Assembly (NCBI GenBank): GCA_903879775.1
Contig: CAIRMY010000133.1
Coordinates: 1 to 9,329, forward strand
Direction of reading: 5' to 3'
Length of the DNA stretch: 9,329 bases
DNA from: an uncultured Bacteroidota bacterium
GTDB lineage: Bacteria; Bacteroidota; Bacteroidia; NS11-12g; UBA955
Position numbers and translations under genes: made by a program. Positions 1 through 7,986 of the stretch are shown in pieces; the stretch's first letter is position 1, and each line of letters opens with the position of its first letter. The notes beneath the pieces were generated by a model. The model searched no databases and was not told the DNA's origin. It saw only the letters and a program-made list of their open reading frames with translations.

Positions 1-1
1 T

Positions 2-1468
2 AGGACACTCATAATATACAATCCCATGATTGACCGTTTCAAGGATGGAAATGCGTTGAACAATAAACCATTAAATAGGGCGGATGTAAATTCAAAGGTT
101 GATTTTTGGGGTGGAGATGTTGCTGGCTTGACACAGAAAATAGAAGATGGATACTTCAAAAAATTGAATATTAATACATTGTGGGTTTCTCCAGTGGTTA
201 AAAATCCAGAAGGACCTTGGGGTGAATGGAAAAATCCACAGACAAAATTCAGTGGGTATCATGGATATTGGCCTATTTCATCAACTGAAACCGATTCAAG
301 ATTTTGTACCAAAAATGAATTGGAGAATTTTATAAAAACGGCAGAAAAAAATGGAATTAACGTATTGTTAGATTATGTGGCGCATCATATTCATCAAGAT
401 CACCCTTTGTTTAAGTCGCACCCAGATTGGTATACTTCTTTGTATTTACCAGATGGTACCAAGAACACAGAGCGTTGGGATGATCACCGTTTAACCACAT
501 GGTTCGATGATTTTATGCCAACATTCAACTTTTTCAAACCTGAGGTTGTAGAAGCAATGACCGATAGCGCAGTTTGGTGGATGAAGAATTATCCTATCTA
601 CGGCTTTAGGCATGATGCTACAAAACATATACCAGATGTATTTTGGAGGACATTGACTAAGAAATTGAAGACACAGGTTTTAATCCCTCAAAATAGGAAC
701 ATGTATCAAATTGGTGAAACATATGGAAGTCCTGAGTTAATTGGTTCCTATATTGGTTCTGGATTGTTAGATGCGCAATTTGATTTTAATTTATATGATG
801 CTGCTGTTTCAACATTTAAAAATGTGAATGGCAATTGCAAAAATTTAGCAGACATTGCAAACGATAGTAAGAAAAATTATGGTTCACATCATACGATGGG
901 AAATATTACAGGAAATCAAGATAGACCTCGTTTTATTTCATTGGCAGATGGAAGTTTAAAAGATGGAGAGAATTTTAAGCAAGTTGGTTGGGATAGGAAT
1001 ATTCAAGTACAAGACAAGTTAGCGTATCAGCGCTTACAAAATTTAGAAGCGTTTATGGTGTCCGTTCCAGGAGTGCCTGTAATTTATTATGGCGATGAAA
1101 TTGGGATGCCAGGAGCCAATGATCCAGATTGCAGAAGAATGATGCGTTTTGGTGGTAAAAATGATACAATTGCCTTCTTAGAACAGAAACATTTATCTAT
1201 GATCACAAAATTGTTAGAGCTTAGAAAGTCTGAAATATGTTTGCAATATGGCGACTGTAAAATTAATTCTATATCGCCAACACTTCTGATGATTGAAAGG
1301 AATTATTTTGGATCAAAATTGATTTTTGTGTTTAACACTAGCAACAAAGAAATTGATATAAAACAAATCAAAGAAATAGGGAATAATGTCCAAATTCTTT
1401 TGGCGAATGGGCATGAATTGACAAACCAAATAGGAGCTGAAAGTTTTATAGTTTTGAAACAGAATTAA
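2..1468 (+). CDS. GH13 alpha-amylase-family glycoside hydrolase, 5'-truncated by the window edge
   Basis: A GH13 enzyme that hydrolyses or transfers alpha-glucosidic bonds in starch-like or maltodextrin-like glucans; exact substrate and cell location cannot be told because the N-terminus is missing. The reading frame is open back to base 2, and the residues before the first Met (base 26) read RTLIIYNP, which runs straight into MIDRFKDGN, the first beta strand of the GH13 barrel. That Met is therefore internal and the gene starts upstream. Numbering from it: region I is D116-Y-V-A-H-H121, region II GFRHD197ATKH (nucleophile D197), region III GE231TYG (acid/base E231), region IV GNQD299RPRF (transition-state stabiliser D299). 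All three catalytic acids are present. The usual His of the NHD motif is Gln298, a variant I recall from Bacteroidetes amylases but cannot verify here. From about residue 400 a short beta domain C follows. The stop interlocks with that of the convergent downstream gene. Family call firm; specificity unknown. Confidence 0.9.
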   Translation, partial: RTLIIYNPMIDRFKDGNALNNKPLNRADVNSKVDFWGGDVAGLTQKIEDGYFKKLNINTLWVSPVVKNPEGPWGEWKNPQTKFSGYHGYWPISSTETDSRFCTKNELENFIKTAEKNGINVLLDYVAHHIHQDHPLFKSHPDWYTSLYLPDGTKNTERWDDHRLTTWFDDFMPTFNFFKPEVVEAMTDSAVWWMKNYPIYGFRHDATKHIPDVFWRTLTKKLKTQVLIPQNRNMYQIGETYGSPELIGSYIGSGLLDAQFDFNLYDAAVSTFKNVNGNCKNLADIANDSKKNYGSHHTMGNITGNQDRPRFISLADGSLKDGENFKQVGWDRNIQVQDKLAYQRLQNLEAFMVSVPGVPVIYYGDEIGMPGANDPDCRRMMRFGGKNDTIAFLEQKHLSMITKLLELRKSEICLQYGDCKINSISPTLLMIERNYFGSKLIFVFNTSNKEIDIKQIKEIGNNVQILLANGHELTNQIGAESFIVLKQN

Positions 1469-2715
1469 ACAAGTGTAAACACTGAAATTTCAGGATAAAT
1501 ACCCATCCTTCCAGGGTATCCTAAATAACCAAATCCTCTATTCACGTACAAATGCTGATTGTTTTCAGTATAAAGGTCTAACCACTCTGGATAAATGAAT
1601 TTGGCGGGGCTCCATTTATAAAAAGCAGTATCAACTCCAAATTGCATTCCATGTGTATGACCGGCAAAACTTGCTTTAATATCAGGTTTGTGGTTTAAGA
1701 CTTGCTGACGCCAATGTGTAGGATCATGGCTTAAGAGCAACTTCACAGGAATATCTTCAGTTCCTTTATATGCTTTTTCTAAGTCACCATATTTTGGAAA
1801 TCTTCCTACGTTGCTCCAATTTTGAATGCCTAAAACCGCAATTTTTTCACCATTTTTCTCAATAATTCGGTGTTCATCCATGAGTAAATCCCATCCAAGA
1901 GATTTGTGGTGTTGAATCATTTCGTTCAGATTTTGAATTTTATCTTCGGGAGAATTCCATTGCACATAATCTCCATAATCGTGATTTCCAAGAGTTGAAA
2001 ACACACCCAAGGGTGCTTTTATTTCTTTAAAAACATCGATCCAAGGTTCAACTTCTTTGGAAGTATCATTCACTAAGTCGCCAGTAAAGAAAACCATGTC
2101 GGCCTTTTCCTTTTTAATCAGTTCAATTCCTTTTATAACGGCTTCTTTATCCCAAAAACTTCCAGAATGGATGTCTGAGATTTGTATGATTTTGAGTCCT
2201 TTAAAAGACACAGGAAGTCCATCAATTTTTAGTGTTTTTCTATGGATAATATAATTGTGAGCCCCTTTGAAAATTCCCCAAACTGCTCCACTGATGAAAA
2301 GTCCTCCAATCCCAAGGCCCATGTAATGTAAAAACTTTAATCTTGTGATTCCATGCTCGTTGTTTGCTATTTCGGCATTTCTTTTTTTCTTGAAGTAATG
2401 TAATGTATGTCTGGTGATTCTTTGTAAATCATCAAAAATTAGAAATAGGACATACAGGATTTTGCAAATAATGATGAACAAAACAAATGCTCCAACAAAT
2501 TTACCCCAAGATGTCGGTTTTAAATGAGCTACACTCCCTAAGATGAAAGCAATATAAATTAACGCTGAATAACTCCAGTAGATGATTTTGGTAATTTTAA
2601 ACTTTTTAGGACTAGAATTTCTGAGTAGAAATTTAATTCCTTGCCATACATAAAGGTCAATGAGAATAAAAATTGCAAAAAATATGTACGGTGCGAAAAG
2701 CTTACTTTTTAACAT
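1465..2715 (-). CDS. Membrane-anchored calcineurin-like metallophosphoesterase
   Basis: A 416-residue enzyme with an N-terminal membrane part and a C-terminal binuclear-metal phosphoesterase domain of the YkuE-like type. Hydrophobic segments lie near residues 8-28, 44-64, 72-94 and 129-149. The loops at 29-43 and 95-128 are rich in Lys and Arg, so by the positive-inside rule they face the cytoplasm, which puts the catalytic domain (about 170-416) in the periplasm; this topology is inferred. Metal-site motifs occur in canonical order: D181-I-H183, G212-D213-L-V-N216, G243-N-H-D246, H330 (LLSHDPTH) and G352-H-T-H355. Related proteins hydrolyse phosphodiesters or lipid-linked pyrophosphates, but the substrate here cannot be read from sequence. 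The start is the only reasonable one, because the next Met is residue 131, past the first three membrane segments. A good Bacteroidetes promoter lies immediately upstream. The stop shares bases with that of the convergent amylase gene. Confidence 0.9.
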   Translation of the reverse strand: MLKSKLFAPYIFFAIFILIDLYVWQGIKFLLRNSSPKKFKITKIIYWSYSALIYIAFILGSVAHLKPTSWGKFVGAFVLFIIICKILYVLFLIFDDLQRITRHTLHYFKKKRNAEIANNEHGITRLKFLHYMGLGIGGLFISGAVWGIFKGAHNYIIHRKTLKIDGLPVSFKGLKIIQISDIHSGSFWDKEAVIKGIELIKKEKADMVFFTGDLVNDTSKEVEPWIDVFKEIKAPLGVFSTLGNHDYGDYVQWNSPEDKIQNLNEMIQHHKSLGWDLLMDEHRIIEKNGEKIAVLGIQNWSNVGRFPKYGDLEKAYKGTEDIPVKLLLSHDPTHWRQQVLNHKPDIKASFAGHTHGMQFGVDTAFYKWSPAKFIYPEWLDLYTENNQHLYVNRGFGYLGYPGRMGIYPEISVFTLV

Positions 2716-2722
2716 GTATACA

Positions 2723-2750
2723 CAAAATTAGGTTAAAGATGTTCGCGCAA
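2723..2750 (-). promoter_or_regulatory. Bacteroidetes-type promoter of the metallophosphoesterase gene
   Basis: Read on the minus strand, TTG (2750-2748) is followed after 17 bases by TAATTTTG (2730-2723), which fits the Bacteroidetes pattern of a -33 TTG and a -7 TAnnTTTG. Only 7 bases separate the box from the ATG, so the transcript should have a leader of a few bases at most. Predicted from sequence only. Confidence 0.6.
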
Positions 2751-2810
2751 TTGTATTCATCGTTAAAATGTTTAAAATGTTTGTTAAATTACATTTTGCT
2801 CAATTTTAGT

Positions 2811-2818
2811 TAATTTTG
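2811..2818 (+). promoter_or_regulatory. -7 promoter box of the BNR-repeat gene
   Basis: TAATTTTG matches TAnnTTTG and ends 5 bases before the ATG at 2824. No TTG sits at the expected distance upstream: the nearest ones, at 2796 and 2781, leave gaps of 12 and 27 bases. The -33 element is therefore weak or absent. If the box is used, transcription would start at or very near the start codon. Confidence 0.5.
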
Positions 2819-2823
2819 AAAAT

Positions 2824-5800
2824 ATGCAAAAAAGATTCTTCCTAAGTATTGCAATATTTGCAACTTTCGTTTTAAATGCTCAAGTAGATAAAGTATTGCA
2901 AAGCATGCCTTTAAGGAATATTGGGCCTGCTGCAATGAGTGGTAGAATTACGAGTATTGCAGTTCCAAGGAGTACAGCATCCCTCAATTATAAAAACACT
3001 ATTTATTGCGGAGCTGCGAGTGGTGGAGTTTGGAAAAGCGAAAATGGGGGAATTTCCTGGAAGCCAATTTTTGACGAGATGGATGTGCAAAGTATTGGTT
3101 CAATTGCAATTGATCCAACAAATGCAAATATTGTGTACGTTGGTACAGGTGAGGGGAATCCTAGAAATAGTCACAATAGTGGAAAAGGCATATACAAGAG
3201 TTTAGATGCTGGTAAAACTTGGAAATTTATTGGCTTAGAACAAACGAAAACCATACATAGAATTGTAATCAATCCACTGAACCCAAATCAAATTTTTGTG
3301 GGTGCCATGGGCAGCATTTGGGGTCCTAATGAGGAAAGGGGTGTTTACAAGAGTGATAACGGAGGACTCACGTGGACAAAAGTACTTTATGCGAACAATA
3401 CAACTGGATGCGGTGATTTGGTGATGGATCAGAATCATCCAAACAAGTTGTTTGCATGTATGTATGATTACCAAAGAAAACCATTTACATATAGAAGTGG
3501 AGGAAAGGGAAGTGCAATTTATTTATCCAGCGATGGAGGCATTACTTGGGAAAAATTGGGAGAGAAAAACGGTTTGCCAAAGGGTATCATTGGTCGTTCT
3601 GGTTTGGCTATTGGGTTGAATCAATCGGATCGGATTTATGCATTGGTTGAAACGGAAAAAAATACGCTATATAGAAGTAACGATGGTGGACAAAACTGGA
3701 ATAAAATAACGCAAAACCCCAACATTGGAAATAGGCCGTTTTATTATTCTGATATTTATGTGGACCCTACAAATGAGAACAGAGTTTATAGCATTTGGAG
3801 TCAAATTACCAAGAGTGAAGATGGCGGCAAAAACTGGGAAATATTGGCAGATTGGGGGCATATTCACCCCGACCATCACGCATTTTACATTAATCCTGAT
3901 GATCCGAAGTTTATGATCAATGGTAATGACGGTGGTTTAAATATCTCTTATGATGGTGGATTGACTTGGCGTTTTGCGGAGAATATTCCGATTGGTCAAT
4001 TTTACCATGTAAACGTGGATCAAAAAATACCTTATAATGTTTACGGTGGTTTACAAGACAATGGAAGTTGGGTTGGTCCTGGTTTTCTTTTCAAACATGG
4101 AGGGATTCAAAATCATCATTGGCAGGAATTATTATTTGGCGACGGATTTGATGTTGTTCCAGTTGAAGGAAATAGCGATGAGGGTTATGCAATGTATCAG
4201 GGTGGAAATGTTTACCACTATGATTTAAAAACACAAAAAACAACCTTTATCAAACCTGTACATCCAACAATAAAGAATTTAAGATACAATTGGAATGCAG
4301 CAATTGCAACAATTCCGGGAAGCCCTAATGCTCTATATTTTGGCAGTCAATTTTTACATCTAAGCGATAATAAAGGAATCAGTTGGAAGGTGGTATCGCC
4401 AGATTTAACAACAAATGATACGTCAAAATTACATCAAGAAAAAAGTGGAGGATTGACGATCGATGCAACAGGTGCTGAGAATTATTGTACCATAATTAGC
4501 ATAGCGCCAAGTCCAATAAATCCGAAAGAAAAGGTTATAATAGGAACCGATGACGGGCAAGTCCAAATGTCGACCGATGGATTTAAATCATGGAATCTTT
4601 TAACCAAAAACATTTTAGGTTTGCCAAAAAATGCCTGGATTCCTATGATTGTAATCGATACAAATAGGGCCGGAGGAAAGTTGACGGAAGATATTTGGGT
4701 GGTTGCAAATAATTATCGTCAGAATGATTGGAAACCTTATTTGTTTCTATCTACAGATAATGGAATTACATGGAAATCGATGATAACTCCTGATGTAAAA
4801 GGATATTCGTTATCGGTACATATTGATCCAATTGATAAAAATCTTGTCTTTTTGGGAACAGATCAAGGGCTTTGGGTGAGTTTTGATGGTGGCAATAATT
4901 GGAAAAAATGGACAAAGTTTCCATCTTGTCCGGTTCAAGACATTAAATTTCAATCCATTGAAAATGACTTGGTTATTGGTACTTTTGGTAGAGGGATTTG
5001 GGTAATCGACGATATCTCTGTGTTAAGAAAATTCACACAGAAATTGAATCATTCAAAAACAATTGAGATACTCAGTGCAACTCATGGTTATGTGGTTGAT
5101 TATATGCAATCTGCAGGTATGCGATTTGGTGCTGATGGAGTTTGGACGGCCCCAAATAAACCATATGGTTGCAATTTGAGCATTTATGTAAATTCAACAA
5201 AGAAAGATGGTGATTGGCAGAAACAAGATTTTGAGGGATTGGTTTTTGATAGTGAAAATAAGCAAATTAGGAAGCATAAATTCTCATTCGATAGCACTGG
5301 GTTTTATAGAATTCAGTGGCGTATGATTGAAGATGGTTTTTATTTTCCATCCCATCAAACACCAAAACCTGAAGAAACATTGCCAAGTGGAAGGATTGTT
5401 AAACCGGGCAAATATAAATTGGTGATTCAACAAAAATTGCAGCGGTTCGATAGTGTTTTGGTTGAGGTAAAGTATCCTATGAATGATTTTAATCAAAGGG
5501 TTTACGAAAGCCAATCCTTGGCAATTCAGAAATTTAAGCCTTTGGTTGAAAAGGGCTATCAAATTTTTGAGGGACTTAAGTCCATGGACAAAAATTTAGT
5601 TTCTTTGTCTGAATTATCTTGGGAATCAGATTCTATCAAAACATACATTCAAAAGAATAAATCTAGGTTTCAAGATAGTCTTAAAACGCTAAAATCGTTA
5701 TTCATGCTGTCTGAAGAAATTACATATTATGAAGAATCTACAATTCGATTAAATACTTTGTTGGATCAGGCGAATGGATATATTTTTCAAAGAAGTGAAT

Positions 5801-5958
5801 TGGGTGGAAATATGGAATCATCTTTATCCTTAATTGAGAAAGAATTAAACACCATTATAAATCGTGTAAATTTATTTATTGAAAAAGAATGGCAACCTTT
5901 TGAAAACAAGGTTAAGTCTCAAAAATTTAAAGTGATTACTGAAATTAAAAAATACTAA
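2824..5958 (+). CDS. Exported sortilin/VPS10-like BNR (Asp-box) beta-propeller protein
   Basis: A large exported protein of 1044 residues. Residues 1-19 form a signal peptide (MQKRFF, hydrophobic core, then LNA|Q). The mature protein opens with RNIGPAAMSGRI, typical of the Bacteroidetes VPS10/sortilin-N and Ycf48-like proteins often labelled 'glycosyl hydrolase'. About eleven Asp boxes of the form S-x-D-x-G-x-x-W start at residues 72, 126, 177, 235, 285, 331, 375, 514, 583, 643 and 686, which suggests one or two beta-propellers across roughly residues 30-730. A beta-rich part (about 740-890) and a charged helical tail (about 890-1044) follow. The tail resembles the end of other family members, and I see no type IX secretion sorting domain, so it is probably periplasmic or released otherwise. 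Asp boxes are structural and do not prove sialidase or glycosidase activity; I can point to no catalytic residue. It stands alone between a divergent and a convergent gene and ends at a strong terminator. Confidence 0.85.
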   Translation: MQKRFFLSIAIFATFVLNAQVDKVLQSMPLRNIGPAAMSGRITSIAVPRSTASLNYKNTIYCGAASGGVWKSENGGISWKPIFDEMDVQSIGSIAIDPTNANIVYVGTGEGNPRNSHNSGKGIYKSLDAGKTWKFIGLEQTKTIHRIVINPLNPNQIFVGAMGSIWGPNEERGVYKSDNGGLTWTKVLYANNTTGCGDLVMDQNHPNKLFACMYDYQRKPFTYRSGGKGSAIYLSSDGGITWEKLGEKNGLPKGIIGRSGLAIGLNQSDRIYALVETEKNTLYRSNDGGQNWNKITQNPNIGNRPFYYSDIYVDPTNENRVYSIWSQITKSEDGGKNWEILADWGHIHPDHHAFYINPDDPKFMINGNDGGLNISYDGGLTWRFAENIPIGQFYHVNVDQKIPYNVYGGLQDNGSWVGPGFLFKHGGIQNHHWQELLFGDGFDVVPVEGNSDEGYAMYQGGNVYHYDLKTQKTTFIKPVHPTIKNLRYNWNAAIATIPGSPNALYFGSQFLHLSDNKGISWKVVSPDLTTNDTSKLHQEKSGGLTIDATGAENYCTIISIAPSPINPKEKVIIGTDDGQVQMSTDGFKSWNLLTKNILGLPKNAWIPMIVIDTNRAGGKLTEDIWVVANNYRQNDWKPYLFLSTDNGITWKSMITPDVKGYSLSVHIDPIDKNLVFLGTDQGLWVSFDGGNNWKKWTKFPSCPVQDIKFQSIENDLVIGTFGRGIWVIDDISVLRKFTQKLNHSKTIEILSATHGYVVDYMQSAGMRFGADGVWTAPNKPYGCNLSIYVNSTKKDGDWQKQDFEGLVFDSENKQIRKHKFSFDSTGFYRIQWRMIEDGFYFPSHQTPKPEETLPSGRIVKPGKYKLVIQQKLQRFDSVLVEVKYPMNDFNQRVYESQSLAIQKFKPLVEKGYQIFEGLKSMDKNLVSLSELSWESDSIKTYIQKNKSRFQDSLKTLKSLFMLSEEITYYEESTIRLNTLLDQANGYIFQRSELGGNMESSLSLIEKELNTIINRVNLFIEKEWQPFENKVKSQKFKVITEIKKY

Positions 5959-5976
5959 TTACAAGGTTGCTTAAAT

Positions 5977-6014
5977 CATAAAAAAACCCTTGAGTTATCA
6001 AGGGTTTTTTTATG
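5977..6014. terminator. Bidirectional intrinsic terminator between the BNR gene and htpG
   Basis: The arms 5977-5993 and 5998-6014 are perfectly complementary over 17 bp around a 4-base loop (GTTA). The core CCCTTGA/TCAAGGG is flanked by six A on the left and six T on the right, so the hairpin plus U-tract works on either strand. It lies 18 bases after the stop of the BNR gene and 13 bases after the stop of htpG (read on the minus strand), exactly where a shared terminator for convergent genes is expected. Confidence 0.92.
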
Positions 6015-6027
6015 GGGTAATTTTATA

Positions 6028-7836
6028 TTATAATAGATTCTTCGCTTTTTTAATGAATCTTTCTAAAGCTTCACCTTTGAGTTGTTGCTTTTCTAAGAGT
6101 GCCAAATCTAAACAATACTGTAAATCTTCTTTTTGCTCAGATTCACTCTTAGAGAGTATCTTTAGCGCCAATTCATTATTTGAATTGATAACCAATGATT
6201 GTTTTTTCAATCCTAAGTCACCGAATGGCATTGACTGTCCCATTTTGGCATACTCATCCATTCTTCTTTCCCATTCGCTTCTATGAATGCTAATGAATTC
6301 TTGTTGAGGTGGTAGAGATTCAATTTTCACATCAAAAGCCAACTCATTGACAATGCCTTTTACGGCAGTTTCAATGGTTTCTTGTTGATCTTTACTTAAA
6401 ACAGATTCAATGGTAATATCTTTTTCAATGAGTTGATCAATCGGTGCGCCATCAACACATCTAAATTTTACTTTTTCATATTTACTTTCAGCAAATCCCG
6501 CAAAATGAACATCTAAAGTACCATCTAGAAGAATCACTTCATAACCCATATCTTTTGCCGATTTAATACTCATATGTTGAGCATTTGCGTCTGTTGTATA
6601 AAGTACAACTGAATCGCCATTCTTATCTGTTTGATTGATTTTGCAGTGGTCAATCCATTCTTGCACAGTATTTAATTTGCCTTCGGTCGTTTTAACCAAA
6701 CAAACATCTTTCATACGGTCGGCAAACTTTTCATCACTAAGCATACCATATTTCGCAATTAGATCTAAATATTCCCATTTAGATTCGTAATCTGAGCGAT
6801 CTTTATTGTAAAGTTCTTGTAGTTTATCGCTAACTTTTTTTGAAATGTGTGCTGTAATTTTCTTGACGTTTGTGTCGCTTTGTAGTGAGCTACGACTTAC
6901 ATTCAGCGGAATATCGGGTGAATCAATCACACCTTGCAATAGAACTAAATATTCTGGCAATACATCTTTTACATCTTCGGTTACAAATACTTGATTGCTA
7001 TACAATTGTACCCTATCTTTTCGGTTATCTAAAGCTTGATTTACTTTAGGGAAATAGAGTACTCCAGTTAAATTGAAGGGATAATCAGTGTTTATATGAA
7101 TATGAAACAAAGGTGCTTCTTGCATTGGATACAATTCTTCATAGAATTTCTTGTAATCTTCATCTGTTAAATCAGCTGGTTTTTTTGTCCAAATAGGATT
7201 CGGATTGTTAATTTGTTCACCTTCAAATTCAATAGGAATTGGTAGAAATCTACAGTATTTTTTAAGTAGCTCTTTTACTTTCCAAGTAGAAAGATAAACT
7301 TCAGCATCTTCATCGGTGAGGTGTAAAATTACATCTGTTCCACGTTTTTTGCGTTTCCCTTTGTCTAATGTATATGATGTTGTACCGTCACAATTCCACT
7401 CAACTGCTTCTGATCCTTTTTGAAACGATTTTGTAACAATGGTTACATTTTTAGAAACCATAAAGGCAGAATAGAAGCCTAAACCAAAATGTCCAATCAT
7501 TTGGTCTGGTTCTTTATCTTTCCATTTTTCTACAAATTCAGTTGCCCCTGAGAATGCAAGTTGTGTGATATATTTTTCAACTTCTTCTTCGGTCATACCA
7601 ATGCCATTATCAGAAATGGTTATGGTTTTCTTTTTTTCATTAATACTCACTTCAACTTTACAATCGTGAATGGAATCTTCAAATTCACCAACACGAGATA
7701 AAGTTGATAATTTCTTAGTTGCATCTACAGCATTACTCACAAGTTCACGTAAAAATATTTCTTGATCGGTATAAAGAAACTTTTTAATGATTGGAAAAAT
7801 ATTTTCCGATTGTACTGAAATTTGTCCTGTTTTCAT
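6028..7836 (-). CDS. htpG: Molecular chaperone HtpG (bacterial Hsp90)
   Basis: The cytosolic ATP-dependent dimeric chaperone that remodels client proteins, usually with DnaK. The protein has 602 residues when started at the ATG at 7836. An in-frame TTG six bases upstream would add two residues but is less likely, since MKTGQISVQSE aligns with HtpG N-termini. GHKL ATPase motifs are intact: E31-L-V-S-N35-A-V-D38 (catalytic Glu31, Mg-binding Asn35), D76-N-G-I-G-M81, and the lid-hinge G115-H-F-G-L-G120. The middle-domain arginine lies in LNVSR315SSLQSD, which contacts ATP phosphate in known Hsp90s. A C-terminal dimerisation region closes the protein at KKAKNLL. The length is close to, slightly under, the roughly 625 residues of the E. 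coli protein. It is divergent from recX with a 173-base gap and convergent with the BNR gene across the terminator. I see no CIRCE element upstream; a TTTG at 7866-7863 (minus strand) is at best a poor promoter match. Confidence 0.97.
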   Translation of the reverse strand: MKTGQISVQSENIFPIIKKFLYTDQEIFLRELVSNAVDATKKLSTLSRVGEFEDSIHDCKVEVSINEKKKTITISDNGIGMTEEEVEKYITQLAFSGATEFVEKWKDKEPDQMIGHFGLGFYSAFMVSKNVTIVTKSFQKGSEAVEWNCDGTTSYTLDKGKRKKRGTDVILHLTDEDAEVYLSTWKVKELLKKYCRFLPIPIEFEGEQINNPNPIWTKKPADLTDEDYKKFYEELYPMQEAPLFHIHINTDYPFNLTGVLYFPKVNQALDNRKDRVQLYSNQVFVTEDVKDVLPEYLVLLQGVIDSPDIPLNVSRSSLQSDTNVKKITAHISKKVSDKLQELYNKDRSDYESKWEYLDLIAKYGMLSDEKFADRMKDVCLVKTTEGKLNTVQEWIDHCKINQTDKNGDSVVLYTTDANAQHMSIKSAKDMGYEVILLDGTLDVHFAGFAESKYEKVKFRCVDGAPIDQLIEKDITIESVLSKDQQETIETAVKGIVNELAFDVKIESLPPQQEFISIHRSEWERRMDEYAKMGQSMPFGDLGLKKQSLVINSNNELALKILSKSESEQKEDLQYCLDLALLEKQQLKGEALERFIKKAKNLL

Positions 7837-7926
7837 ATTCAATTCAGTTACAAGTTGTATTCCAAATTTTAAAAGATGAAAATTTGTCAGTTTGAATGAA
7901 CGAATAAAACACTTATTGTCAGTTTT

Positions 7927-7942
7927 TTCGCAAATGTGCGAA
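7927..7942. promoter_or_regulatory. Palindrome TTCGCA-N4-TGCGAA, possible operator
   Basis: A perfect 6-bp inverted repeat with a 4-base spacer (AATG) in the divergent htpG-recX gap. It is one of the few GC-containing patches in a very AT-rich region. It sits about 45 bases upstream of the recX -7 box and about 90 bases upstream of the htpG start. Its size and symmetry suit a dimeric repressor, but no known operator is recognised, and a chance occurrence is possible. Confidence 0.3.
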
Positions 7943-7986
7943 TCAAATGTTGATTACATCGTGCAATTTTTTTTGAAATGTTCCCT

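Noticed and set aside
5284..5562. 92-codon open frame on the - strand inside the BNR gene
   Set aside because: It lies within a strongly supported coding frame, has no promoter or start context, and shows no recognisable family.
2824..5958. Calling the BNR protein a sialidase
   Set aside because: Asp boxes are shared by many propeller families, and I could not identify the Arg triad or FRIP motif of sialidases.
5990..6286. 98-codon open frame on the + strand opposite the end of htpG
   Set aside because: It begins inside the terminator hairpin and lies antisense to a well-supported htpG; its composition is that of a shadow frame.
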